Shown here in pieces: positions 52,742 to 60,974 of a DNA stretch of 64,000 bases. This stretch comes from Seminibacterium arietis. Lineage in GTDB: Bacteria > Pseudomonadota > Gammaproteobacteria > Enterobacterales > Pasteurellaceae. The stretch covers positions 1 to 64,000 of the forward strand of contig NZ_JBHTJN010000010.1 in NCBI RefSeq assembly GCF_042675725.1, given 5' to 3'. Each line of letters begins with the position of its first letter. Within the stretch, counting starts at the first letter, position 1. The position numbers and the translations under genes were made by a program. Under the pieces are notes generated by a model that saw only the letters and a program-made list of their open reading frames with translations, was not told where the DNA came from and made no database searches.

Positions 52742-53026
52742 ATGAATATTAAACAACTATTTATTTTATTATTAGAAAATAGACAGGCCGCCGCACAAAA
52801 AATCCAATCCAATCCAATCCAATCCAATCCAATCCAATCCAATCCAATCCAGTTCAGTTCAGTTCAGTTCAGTTCAGTTCAGTTCAGTTCAGTTCAGTCT
52901 ATTCTTCTTCGACTTTTAAGTTTTGCTATTAAGTATGGTTACTGTACAGGAAATACTCAAAATTTCCCATTAGAAAAAGCTATCCATTGGTTGACACGAC
53001 AGATTACAACATTGAGTAAAAAGTAG
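52742..53026 (+). CDS. Small protein of unknown function interrupted by two pentanucleotide repeat tracts (contingency gene)
   Basis: A 94-residue open frame starting MNIKQLFILLLENRQAAAQK, then about 32 residues encoded by repeats (SNPIQ units, then FSSVQ units), then a C-terminal part FAIKYGYCTGNTQNFPLEKA ending TLSKK. In the present copy numbers the reading frame is continuous (ON). Either other frame meets a stop within about 11 codons after the repeat. The non-repeat parts look like a small helical protein, but no family is recognised. AATTGAGGTCACTATA precedes the ATG. It is 44 bp upstream of pth. Loss or gain of one pentamer would switch it off. Confidence 0.6.
   Translation: MNIKQLFILLLENRQAAAQKIQSNPIQSNPIQSNPIQFSSVQFSSVQFSSVQSILLRLLSFAIKYGYCTGNTQNFPLEKAIHWLTRQITTLSKK
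52801..52898. repeat. Compound pentanucleotide microsatellite: AATCC x10 then AGTTC x9
   Basis: Positions 52801-52850 are ten exact AATCC units. Positions 52851-52895 are nine exact AGTTC units, ending with a partial AGT. Nothing separates the two tracts. They lie inside an open frame, so slippage in either tract by one unit changes the frame. Simple-repeat phase variation is well known in Haemophilus, mostly with tetranucleotides; two different adjacent pentamers are unusual. Confidence 0.97.
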
Positions 53027-53070
53027 TTTTCCGTTACAATAGCCCTCCGTTTATGACTAGAGATTAAAAA

Positions 53071-53655
53071 ATGTCGGAAATTAAATTAATCGTAGGCTTG
53101 GGTAATCCCACAGAAAGATATGCTGAAACTCGCCATAATGCAGGGGAATGGCTTATTGAACGCCTCGCTTGCCGATTTAATTTTAGTTTAAAAGAAGAAA
53201 GTAAATTTTTTGGAAAAACTGCCCGCACTCTAATTGCTAATAAAGAAGTACGTTTTTTGATTCCTACAACTTTTATGAATTTAAGTGGTAAATCAATCGC
53301 CGCATTAGCAAACTTTTATCGAATAAAACCTGAAGAAATTCTGATTGTTCATGATGAACTTGATTTACCTCCTGGTGTAGCAAAAATTAAACTTGGCGGC
53401 GGACATGGTGGACATAACGGTTTACGTGATACTATTGCTCAATTAAGTAATAATAAAAATTTCTATCGTCTGAGAATTGGTATTGGACATCCTGGTGATA
53501 AAAATTTAGTTTCTGCTTATGTTCTTAGCAAACCTTCTCCTACAGATAAACAACTAATTGATAAAACGCTAGAAGAGGCCACTAGTTGTATTGAGTTATT
53601 ACTGCGTGAAAATATGACTAAAGCAACTAACAGATTAAACAGCTTTAAAGCGTAA
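53071..53655 (+). CDS. pth: Peptidyl-tRNA hydrolase
   Basis: A 194-residue enzyme that frees tRNA from prematurely released peptidyl-tRNA. The substrate site is GLGNPTERYAETRHNAGEW (Asn12, His22), FLIPTTFMNLSG holds Asn near 70, and VHDELDLPPG the Asp near 95. The C-terminal region GHGGHNGLRDTI is typical. ychF follows 26 bp on, the usual pair. Confidence 0.97.
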   Translation: MSEIKLIVGLGNPTERYAETRHNAGEWLIERLACRFNFSLKEESKFFGKTARTLIANKEVRFLIPTTFMNLSGKSIAALANFYRIKPEEILIVHDELDLPPGVAKIKLGGGHGGHNGLRDTIAQLSNNKNFYRLRIGIGHPGDKNLVSAYVLSKPSPTDKQLIDKTLEEATSCIELLLRENMTKATNRLNSFKA

Positions 53656-53681
53656 CAAACAAAGAAGATTAAGGAAAAATT

Positions 53682-54773
53682 ATGGGATTTAAATGTGGTA
53701 TTGTAGGCTTACCAAATGTCGGTAAATCTACCTTATTCAATGCACTAACTAAAGCAGGTATCGAAGCTGCAAATTATCCATTTTGTACGATCGAACCTAA
53801 TACTGGCGTTGTACCTATGCCTGACTCTCGCCTAGATGCCTTAGCAGAAATTGTCAAACCCGAACGAGTACTCCCAACTACAATGGAGTTTGTCGATATT
53901 GCAGGACTCGTTGCAGGAGCCAGTAAAGGTGAAGGTTTAGGTAATAAATTTTTAGCGAATATTCGAGAAACTGACGCTATTGGTCACGTAGTACGTTGTT
54001 TTGAAAACGACGATATTGTACACGTATCAGGTAAAATTGATCCTGTTGACGATATTGAAACTATCAATACTGAGTTAGCATTAGCCGATTTAGAAAGTTG
54101 TGAACGAGCAATTCAACGTTTACAAAAACGTGCTAAAGGTGGTGATAAAGAAGCAAAATTTGAACTTTCTGTAATGGAGAAAATTCTACCCGTTTTAGAA
54201 AATGCGGGAATGATTCGTTCTATTGAATTAGATAAAGACGAATTAAAAGCGATTAAAAGTTATAATTTTCTTACTTCAAAACCTACTATGTATATTGCTA
54301 ATGTCAACGAAGACGGTTTCGAGCATAATCCTTATCTAGATCGAGTACGTGAAATTGCAGCAAAAGAAGGTGCTGTAGTTGTCCCCGTTTGTGCTGCGAT
54401 TGAATCAGAAATAGCTGAACTTGATGACGATGAAAAAAACGAATTTCTACAAGATTTAGGTATTGAAGAACCAGGTTTAAATCGAGTAATTCGTGCAGGT
54501 TATGCTCTATTAAATCTCCAAACTTACTTCACTGCTGGAGTAAAAGAAGTGCGAGCGTGGACTGTTTCAGTCGGAGCAACTGCTCCTAAAGCGGCTGCTG
54601 TCATTCACACTGATTTTGAAAAAGGTTTCATCCGTGCTGAAGTAATTTCTTATGACGATTTTATTCAGTTTAAAGGGGAAAATGGAGCGAAAGAAGCAGG
54701 TAAATGGCGTTTAGAAGGCAAAGACTACGTTGTACAAGATGGCGATGTGATGCATTTTCGCTTTAATGTATAA
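53682..54773 (+). CDS. ychF: Redox-regulated ATPase YchF (OLA1 family)
   Basis: A 363-residue Obg-family protein that hydrolyses ATP rather than GTP. The P-loop is GIVGLPNVGKSTLFNAL at residue 6. VDIAGLVAGASKGEGLGNKF near 70 is switch II, and the atypical G4-type region is near 200. A C-terminal TGS domain (from about 278) contains TYFTAGVKEVRAWTV. It is ribosome-linked and regulates stress responses. AGGAAAAATT precedes the ATG. Confidence 0.97.
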   Translation: MGFKCGIVGLPNVGKSTLFNALTKAGIEAANYPFCTIEPNTGVVPMPDSRLDALAEIVKPERVLPTTMEFVDIAGLVAGASKGEGLGNKFLANIRETDAIGHVVRCFENDDIVHVSGKIDPVDDIETINTELALADLESCERAIQRLQKRAKGGDKEAKFELSVMEKILPVLENAGMIRSIELDKDELKAIKSYNFLTSKPTMYIANVNEDGFEHNPYLDRVREIAAKEGAVVVPVCAAIESEIAELDDDEKNEFLQDLGIEEPGLNRVIRAGYALLNLQTYFTAGVKEVRAWTVSVGATAPKAAAVIHTDFEKGFIRAEVISYDDFIQFKGENGAKEAGKWRLEGKDYVVQDGDVMHFRFNV

Positions 54774-54786
54774 TTTAAAAAAACTC

Positions 54787-54821
54787 ACCGCACTTTTGGC
54801 CGAATAACTCAAAAGTGCGGT
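54787..54821. terminator. Inverted uptake-word terminator after ychF
   Basis: ACCGCACTTTTG (54787-54798) pairs with CAAAAGTGCGGT (54810-54821), followed by ACTTTTATT. It lies between convergent ychF and ybeZ. Confidence 0.8.
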
Positions 54822-54838
54822 ACTTTTATTATCAATAA

Positions 54839-55927
54839 TCAGCTAGCATTTATTACGCTTTTTGCTTGTATTTTCAAATTAGCTTTACGCTTTTCCTCCT
54901 CGCTTTCCCAAGCATTATAAGCCTCCACAACTTTCGCAACGACAGGGTGTCTCACAATATCTTTACTATCAAAATAATTAAAACTTAATTCAGATACATT
55001 TCTAAGCACATCAATAGCGTGCTTTAATCCTGACTTTTGACTACGAGGTAAATCAATTTGTGTAATATCACCTGTGATCACCGCCTTAGAATTAAAACCT
55101 ATACGAGTTAAAAACATCTTCATCTGCTCTATTGTTGTATTCTGACTCTCATCAAGAATAATAAAGCTATCATTCAGCGTTCTCCCTCGCATATAAGCTA
55201 AGGGGGCAATTTCTATCACATTACGTTCCATCAATTTTTGTACTTTCTCAAATCCAAGCATTTCAAATAAAGCATCATACAAAGGACGTAAATAAGGTTC
55301 AATTTTTTGCCCAAGATCGCCAGGTAAAAAACCAAGTTTCTCACCCGCTTCTACAGCTGGACGAGTCAATAAAATTCTCCGAATTTCTTGTTTTTCTAAA
55401 GATTCTACTGCTGCGGCAACGGCTAAAAAAGTTTTTCCTGTTCCAGCAGGTCCAATTCCAAAACTAATATCATGATGTAAGATATTATGTAGATAGCGTA
55501 TTTGATTTTCTCCACGTGGTTTAATTAAGCCTCGTTTAGTTTTAATCGTAATACTATGTCTATCTGTGGCTCGCTCTCCTGCTTCTGTAGTAGATAATGC
55601 TAAAGAATTTTGTAACAACATTCGACTCTCACTAATTGCCATATGCACATCGTTCAAATCTAATTCTCTTACTTTTCCTCGTACTGCTGCTGTCTCCAAA
55701 TACAAATCTTGTAATAATTTGACCGCACTTTTAACTAACTTATGATTATAAGATCTCGTATTTTGTTGCTGTGGTTGAATCGTAAAAGTAAAATTTCGCC
55801 GAATGATATTAAGATCAAATGCTTTTTCAATCAGATGAAGATGTTCATCAAAAGTTCCACAAAGAGATTGCAAACGAGCATTATCTTGTTCCGATAGAGT
55901 AAAAGTTTCACTAATATTATTAGTCAA
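54839..55927 (-). CDS. ybeZ: PhoH-like ATPase (YbeZ)
   Basis: A 362-residue protein. A KH-like N-terminal part is followed by the PhoH ATPase with Walker A GIGPAGTGKTFLAVAAA near 152 and RILLTRPAVEAGEKLGFLPG near 185. Walker B-like SFIILDESQNTTIEQMKM is near 252. YbeZ is linked to ribosome/rRNA maturation with YbeY, whose gene is not adjacent here. The stop at 54839 lies next to the inverted uptake pair. Confidence 0.93.
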   Translation of the reverse strand: MTNNISETFTLSEQDNARLQSLCGTFDEHLHLIEKAFDLNIIRRNFTFTIQPQQQNTRSYNHKLVKSAVKLLQDLYLETAAVRGKVRELDLNDVHMAISESRMLLQNSLALSTTEAGERATDRHSITIKTKRGLIKPRGENQIRYLHNILHHDISFGIGPAGTGKTFLAVAAAVESLEKQEIRRILLTRPAVEAGEKLGFLPGDLGQKIEPYLRPLYDALFEMLGFEKVQKLMERNVIEIAPLAYMRGRTLNDSFIILDESQNTTIEQMKMFLTRIGFNSKAVITGDITQIDLPRSQKSGLKHAIDVLRNVSELSFNYFDSKDIVRHPVVAKVVEAYNAWESEEEKRKANLKIQAKSVINAS

Positions 55928-56043
55928 ATTAAATTCCTTGTTTATTCATTTTTCTTTATTTTAACGATAATTCTGAAAAATCAATAATAGTTTGTCGATT
56001 TTTTAATAAAAATTTACAAGAAAAGTAAATAAAAAAGACTACA

Positions 56044-56070
56044 TATACTGGATCAATTTGATCCAGTATA
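56044..56070 (-). terminator. 27-bp palindromic terminator of suhB
   Basis: TATACTGGATCAA (56044-56056) and TTGATCCAGTATA (56058-56070) are perfect inverted arms with one base between. On the minus strand TGTAGTCTTTTTT follows, which suits termination of suhB. Confidence 0.7.
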
Positions 56071-56080
56071 TTACTCGTAA

Positions 56081-56884
56081 TTAAACTTTGAAGTTTTCAG
56101 GTAAGATAGGCTGAATTTTGTTTAAGATGTCTTTAATAATGCGTGGATTTGCACATACCACATGACTACAAGTCAAATAATCATGACCTCCTTTGAAGTC
56201 GCAAACTAAACCGCCTGCTTCTCGAACGATCAGATCACCAGCTGCAATATCCCACGCTTTAATTCCCATCTCAAAATAACCATCTACTCGATTGGCAGCT
56301 GTATAACATAAATCTAATGCTGCAGATCCTGTGCGACGAAAATCAGCTACATCATTAGCTAAACTAGTCATCATCGCAAACTGAAGTGGCATAAGTGCGG
56401 TCTTTTTAAATGGAAAACCCGTGGCTAATATCGTACCTTTTAATTCACGCTTATCTTCAACACGCAAACGAATATCATTTAATTTTGCTCCTTTACCACG
56501 AACTGCAGTAAATAATTCATTGCGAATTGGATCATAAACAACACCAACTTCAGTACGACCTTTAACTCGAATAGCAATAGAGACCGCAAAGTGCGGTAAT
56601 CCTTTGATAAAATTAGTAGTTCCGTCTAGTGGATCAATAACCCATTGTACATCGCTATCTGTGCCTACTAATGCACCGCTTTCTTCACAAATAATTGTAT
56701 GCTCAGGGTAAGATTTTTTAATAATTTCAATAATCGCAGCCTCTGAAGCTTTATCGATATTAGTTACAAAATCATTTTCACTTTTTTTAACTGTTTGCAA
56801 TTCGTCACGACGTTCATAGCCTTTAGCAATAATATTACCTGCTCTCCGAGCCGCACGGATAGCAATATTTAACATTGGATTCAT
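56081..56884 (-). CDS. suhB: Inositol-1-monophosphatase family protein SuhB
   Basis: A 267-residue Mg-dependent phosphatase; in E. coli SuhB is also part of rRNA transcription antitermination complexes. Metal ligands: EESGALVG near 68 and WVIDPLDGTTNFIKGLPH near 82, with the later WDIAAGDLIVREAGG near 213. The start at 56884 gives the family N-terminus MNPMLNIAIRAARRAG and has GGTGGAAAAT ahead; the ATG at 56893 is less likely. It is divergent from trmJ. Confidence 0.95.
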   Translation of the reverse strand: MNPMLNIAIRAARRAGNIIAKGYERRDELQTVKKSENDFVTNIDKASEAAIIEIIKKSYPEHTIICEESGALVGTDSDVQWVIDPLDGTTNFIKGLPHFAVSIAIRVKGRTEVGVVYDPIRNELFTAVRGKGAKLNDIRLRVEDKRELKGTILATGFPFKKTALMPLQFAMMTSLANDVADFRRTGSAALDLCYTAANRVDGYFEMGIKAWDIAAGDLIVREAGGLVCDFKGGHDYLTCSHVVCANPRIIKDILNKIQPILPENFKV

Positions 56885-57058
56885 ATTTTCCACCAGATTT
56901 AAAGAACATTTAGGGGAGGAATTATAGTAATTTTTTAATTAAAAAGCGAGAAAAACAAAATATTTAATTTCTCACTTTAATTCTCGGCTAAATTTAGCTT
57001 AACTATGTTAAAATGCACCGAAATTTAAATCAAAAAAACTGCTTATTATTTATATAAA

Positions 57059-57823
57059 ATGCAACGAAATATCAGAATTATTTTAGTGGAAACTTCTCAC
57101 AGTGGTAATATTGGGTCAGCTGCTCGTGCAATGAAAACAATGGGGCTAAATCAACTTTATTTAGTTTCACCAAAGCAGCCTATTGACGATCAAGCCTTAG
57201 CTTTGGCTGCTGGGGCTGATGATGTGCTAAAAAATGCTACTATAGTTGATCATTTTGAGCAAGCAATAGCCGATTGTGAATTAGTCATTGGTACAAGTGC
57301 AAGATTAAGGCACTTACAAAATACATTAATTGATGCGAGAAAGTGCGGTGAAAAAACGATCCAATTTTGCCAAACAGGTAAAGTAGCTTTAGTATTTGGA
57401 CGTGAACGAGTAGGACTGACAAACAAAGAACTACTGAAATGTCATTATCATTTAAATATTCCCACTAATCCCGATTATTCCTCGCTTAATTTAGCAATGG
57501 CCGTACAACTAGTTTGTTATGAAATTCGCATGGCATGGTTAGCAGATAAAAAAAATTATTTCAATAAAGAGAACGCTAATTTACCACTTTCATCAATAGA
57601 AAATCCCTATCCAAAATCACTTGAACTGGAGCATTTTTTTAACCACACTGAGCATCTCTATAAACAATTAGGATTTATTAAAAATCAAGGTGTTATACAA
57701 AAATTAAGGCGACTATATCAGCGTGCTAAAATTGAAAAAACAGAACTAAATATTTTGCAAGGGATGCTCACTGCGGTAGAAAAACAACTCGCTACAGAAC
57801 AAAAACAAAAAATTGTTAAGTAA
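57059..57823 (+). CDS. trmJ: tRNA (cytidine/uridine-2'-O-)-methyltransferase TrmJ
   Basis: A 254-residue SPOUT methyltransferase modifying position 32 of several tRNAs. VETSHSGNIGSAARAMKTMG near 11 is the catalytic Arg/Asn region. The knot is VALVFGRERVGLTNKEL near 110 and NPDYSSLNLAMAVQLVCYEI near 139. The extra C-terminal helix region is usual. It lies directly upstream of iscR, the standard order in gammaproteobacteria. Confidence 0.96.
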   Translation: MQRNIRIILVETSHSGNIGSAARAMKTMGLNQLYLVSPKQPIDDQALALAAGADDVLKNATIVDHFEQAIADCELVIGTSARLRHLQNTLIDARKCGEKTIQFCQTGKVALVFGRERVGLTNKELLKCHYHLNIPTNPDYSSLNLAMAVQLVCYEIRMAWLADKKNYFNKENANLPLSSIENPYPKSLELEHFFNHTEHLYKQLGFIKNQGVIQKLRRLYQRAKIEKTELNILQGMLTAVEKQLATEQKQKIVK

Positions 57824-57825
57824 AC

Positions 57826-57858
57826 CAAAGTTGACTAATTTACTAGGTTATATAAAAT
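57826..57858 (+). promoter_or_regulatory. isc operon promoter with IscR type 1 site
   Basis: TTGACT (57831-57836) is a -35, and TAAAAT (57853-57858) a -10 at 16 bp. GACTAATTTACTAGGTTAT overlapping the -35 fits the type 1 IscR consensus (GACT-AT-rich-ACT-x-GG-TAT). IscR with its Fe-S cluster would repress the operon from here. Confidence 0.65.
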
Positions 57859-57894
57859 AGCACTGTTTTTATTGCGAAGAAGGAAAAATTGACA

Positions 57895-58335
57895 ATGAAA
57901 CTGACTTCAAAAGGTCGTTATGCAGTGACTGCTATTTTAGATATTGCACTTAACACCGAGCGTGGTCCCGTCAGTTTAGCAGATATTTCAGAACGACAGC
58001 ACATTTCTCTTTCTTACTTAGAGCAACTATTTGCAAAATTACGTCGGCATGGCTTAGTAAAAAGTGTACGTGGACCAGGCGGCGGGTATAGATTAGGATT
58101 ATCCGCAGATAAGATATCTGTAGGAATGGTAATTTCTGCGGTAAATGAAAGTATTTGTGTTACTAAATGTACTGGACAAGGAGATTGCCAAAGAGGCAAC
58201 GAATGCCTAACCCACTCCCTATGGGAGCAGTTAAGCCAGCAAATTGAAGATTTTTTAAATGAGATTACAGTAGCTGAATTAGTAAGCAAACATAAACAAA
58301 AGAAAAAATGCCAACTGACAAAGTCTCTTAGCTAA
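57895..58335 (+). CDS. iscR: Fe-S cluster regulator IscR
   Basis: A 146-residue Rrf2-family regulator. The winged helix is KGRYAVTAILDIAL and ISLSYLEQLFAKLRRHGLV (about 6-55), then VRGPGGGYRLG. The cluster ligands are three cysteines in CVTKCTGQGDCQRGNEC near 92-104. It senses Fe-S status and represses the isc operon. The start at 57895 gives MKLTSKGRYA, with AGGAAAAATTGACA ahead; a TTG start at 57889 is less likely. Confidence 0.96.
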   Translation: MKLTSKGRYAVTAILDIALNTERGPVSLADISERQHISLSYLEQLFAKLRRHGLVKSVRGPGGGYRLGLSADKISVGMVISAVNESICVTKCTGQGDCQRGNECLTHSLWEQLSQQIEDFLNEITVAELVSKHKQKKKCQLTKSLS

Positions 58336-58417
58336 ATTGTTTAAACAACTATGATATTGAAATAATTAACTTTTATAAAAAATAAAATGCGATGAATAAT
58401 GATTTTTAGGAGTGACC

Positions 58418-59632
58418 ATGAAATTACCTATTTATTTAGATTATGCAGCAACCTGTCCCGCTGATGAACGCGTTGCAAAAAAAATGATGGAATACTTAAC
58501 CCTTGAAGGTACATTTGGTAATCCAGCTTCACGCTCTCATAAATTTGGTTGGCAAGCAGAAGAAGCGGTTGATATTGCTAGAAATCAAATTGCAGACTTA
58601 ATTGGTGCCGATAGTCGTGAGATTATTTTTACCTCAGGTGCAACAGAATCTGATAATTTAGCCATTAAGGGTGCTGCACATTTCTATAAAACTAAAGGTA
58701 AACACATTATTACTTGTAAGACAGAACACAAAGCTGTACTTGATCCTTGTCGCCAATTAGAACGAGAAGGCTTTGAAGTCACTTATTTAACACCAAAATC
58801 TGATGGTTTAGTTGATTTAGAAGAATTAAAATCACTCATTCGTGATGATACAATCTTAGTTTCTATTATGCATGTAAATAATGAAATTGGTGTCATTCAA
58901 GATATAGAAAAGATCGGTGAGATTTGTCGTGAACATAAGGTCATTTTTCATGTAGATGCTACTCAAAGTGTCGGTAAATTACCAATTAATTTAGCACAAT
59001 TAAAAGTAGATTTAATGTCTATGTCTAGTCATAAACTTTATGGTCCTAAAGGCATTGGTGCATTATATGTTCGTCGTAAACCTCGTATTCGCTTAGAGGC
59101 TATTATTCATGGTGGTGGTCATGAGCGAGGTATGCGTTCAGGTACATTACCAGTACATCAGATTGTAGGAATGGGTGAAGCCTATCGTATTTGTAAAGAA
59201 GAAATGGCGGTGGAAATGCCTCGTATTAGAGCATTACGTGATCGCCTTTATAATGGTCTAAAAGACATTGAAGAAACTTATGTAAACGGCTCAATGGAAC
59301 ACCGAGTGGACAATAATTTAAACATCAGTTTTAACTATGTTGAAGGTGAAAGTTTGATGATGGCTTTGCGAGATATTGCCGTATCTTCAGGCTCTGCCTG
59401 TACTTCTGCTAGCCTTGAACCTTCTTATGTGCTACGTGCTTTAGGTTTAAATGATGAATTAGCTCATAGTTCGATTCGTTTTACCCTTGGACGTTTTACC
59501 ACAGAGCAAGAAATTGACTACACTATTGATTTAGTAAAAAGTGCGGTAAAAAAATTAAGAGATTTATCGCCACTATGGGACATGTTCAAAGAAGGCATTG
59601 ATTTAAACAGCATTGAGTGGACTCACCACTAA
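58418..59632 (+). CDS. iscS: Cysteine desulfurase IscS
   Basis: A 404-residue PLP enzyme supplying sulfur for Fe-S clusters, tRNA thiolation and cofactors. It starts MKLPIYLDYAATCPADERV. FTSGATESDNLAIKG near 73 and the PLP lysine in SMSSHKLYGPKGIGAL near 206 are clear. The active-site cysteine is in SSGSACTSASLEPSYVL near 328. The length equals E. coli IscS. An in-frame ATG at 58412 is not used because GGAGTGACC is placed for 58418. Confidence 0.97.
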   Translation: MKLPIYLDYAATCPADERVAKKMMEYLTLEGTFGNPASRSHKFGWQAEEAVDIARNQIADLIGADSREIIFTSGATESDNLAIKGAAHFYKTKGKHIITCKTEHKAVLDPCRQLEREGFEVTYLTPKSDGLVDLEELKSLIRDDTILVSIMHVNNEIGVIQDIEKIGEICREHKVIFHVDATQSVGKLPINLAQLKVDLMSMSSHKLYGPKGIGALYVRRKPRIRLEAIIHGGGHERGMRSGTLPVHQIVGMGEAYRICKEEMAVEMPRIRALRDRLYNGLKDIEETYVNGSMEHRVDNNLNISFNYVEGESLMMALRDIAVSSGSACTSASLEPSYVLRALGLNDELAHSSIRFTLGRFTTEQEIDYTIDLVKSAVKKLRDLSPLWDMFKEGIDLNSIEWTHH

Positions 59633-59659
59633 TTTATTGATTTTATTGAGGAACAGATT

Positions 59660-60043
59660 ATGGCATACAGTGATAAAGTTATTGAGCATTATGAAAATCC
59701 ACGCAATGTAGGTTCATTTGACAAAAAAGATCCTAATATCGGTAGTGGCATGGTTGGTGCACCTGCTTGTGGTGATGTAATGCAACTACAAATTAAAGTA
59801 AATGACAAGGGCATCATTGAAGATGCAAAATTTAAGACTTATGGTTGCGGTTCGGCAATTGCATCAAGTTCATTAATTACAGAATGGGTAAAAGGTAAAT
59901 CCCTAGAACAAGCACAGACAATAAAAAATAGTCAAATTGCAGAAGAACTGGAATTACCACCAGTGAAAGTGCATTGCTCAATTCTAGCGGAAGATGCTAT
60001 CAAAGCGGCAATTGCTGACTACAAAGCGAAAAAAGGCGAATAA
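59660..60043 (+). CDS. iscU: Fe-S cluster scaffold protein IscU
   Basis: A 127-residue scaffold on which [2Fe-2S] clusters are built. The ligands are Cys37 (GAPACGDVMQ), Cys63 (TYGCGSAIASSSL) and Cys near 106 (VHCSILAEDA). The HscA recognition motif LPPVKV is present near 98-103. It is third in the isc operon, 27 bp after iscS, with GAGG before the start. Confidence 0.97.
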   Translation: MAYSDKVIEHYENPRNVGSFDKKDPNIGSGMVGAPACGDVMQLQIKVNDKGIIEDAKFKTYGCGSAIASSSLITEWVKGKSLEQAQTIKNSQIAEELELPPVKVHCSILAEDAIKAAIADYKAKKGE

Positions 60044-60101
60044 ATTATTCAAGTTAAGACAACTTAATCAGATTGTCTATTAACACATAGGAACAATAAA
60101 A

Positions 60102-60425
60102 ATGGCGATTACTTTAACGGAAAGTGCAGCAAATCGTGTTCGTACTTTTTTACAAAATCGAGGCAAAGGCATTGGCTTACGTCTTGGTGTAAAAACTTCA
60201 GGATGCTCTGGCTTGGCATACTTGTTAGAGTTTGTTGATGTATTAAATGATGATGATCAGATATTTGAAGATCAAGGTGTAAAAGTGATCGTAGATACAA
60301 AAAGTTTAGTCTATTTAGATGGAACACAACTCGATTTTGTCAAAGAAGGGTTAAACGAAGGGTTTAAATTCAATAATCCAAATGTGAAAGATCAATGTGG
60401 TTGCGGTGAAAGTTTTAATGTATAA
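60102..60425 (+). CDS. iscA: Iron-sulfur cluster assembly protein IscA
   Basis: A 107-residue A-type carrier. The three conserved cysteines are in KTSGCSGLAYLLEF (Cys35) and DQCGCGESFNV (Cys near 99 and 101). It carries Fe or Fe-S clusters from IscU to target proteins. AGGAACAATAAAA precedes the ATG. Confidence 0.97.
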   Translation: MAITLTESAANRVRTFLQNRGKGIGLRLGVKTSGCSGLAYLLEFVDVLNDDDQIFEDQGVKVIVDTKSLVYLDGTQLDFVKEGLNEGFKFNNPNVKDQCGCGESFNV

Positions 60426-60434
60426 GGTGAAATA

Positions 60435-60953
60435 ATGAATAATCCTTTTGCTCTATTTGATCTTTGCGTAGATTTTAATCTTGATTTATCACAGTTAACA
60501 GATCGCTATTTGAATTTACAGAAAAGCTTACATCCCGATAATTTTGCAGATAGTACGCCACAAGAACAACGTCTTTCAATGCAAAAATCGGCAGAAATCA
60601 ACGATGCCTTTCAATGCTTAAAAGATCCTATTCGCCGTGCAGAAGCAATTATCCAGTTAGGCTTAGGTGAAAATCTATGTGAACAAAAAACGAATCAAGA
60701 CATCACTTTTTTAATGCAACAAATGCAATGGCGTGAACAACTAGAACATATTGAACATAAAAAAGATGTCGCTCAGCTAGTTGCATTTTGTAAAGCGGTA
60801 GAAAGTGAAAATTATGAAATTTTGTCGCAATTAACTACCGCACTTTCTGCTAAAAATTGGACTGAAGCACAAAAACTTACTGACAGATTACGTTTTATCA
60901 AAAAATTATTTGTTGAAATTGAACGTATTGAAGACAAATTAATCGATCTTTAA
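60435..60953 (+). CDS. hscB: Co-chaperone protein HscB
   Basis: A 172-residue J-domain co-chaperone that brings IscU to HscA. The J domain (about 1-75) has the HPD motif in SLHPDNFADSTPQE and AEINDAFQCLKDPIRRAE. The C-terminal three-helix bundle binds IscU. It starts 9 bp after iscA and precedes hscA by 21 bp. Confidence 0.96.
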   Translation: MNNPFALFDLCVDFNLDLSQLTDRYLNLQKSLHPDNFADSTPQEQRLSMQKSAEINDAFQCLKDPIRRAEAIIQLGLGENLCEQKTNQDITFLMQQMQWREQLEHIEHKKDVAQLVAFCKAVESENYEILSQLTTALSAKNWTEAQKLTDRLRFIKKLFVEIERIEDKLIDL

Positions 60954-60974
60954 TTAAAGCAACAGAGTTTTATC

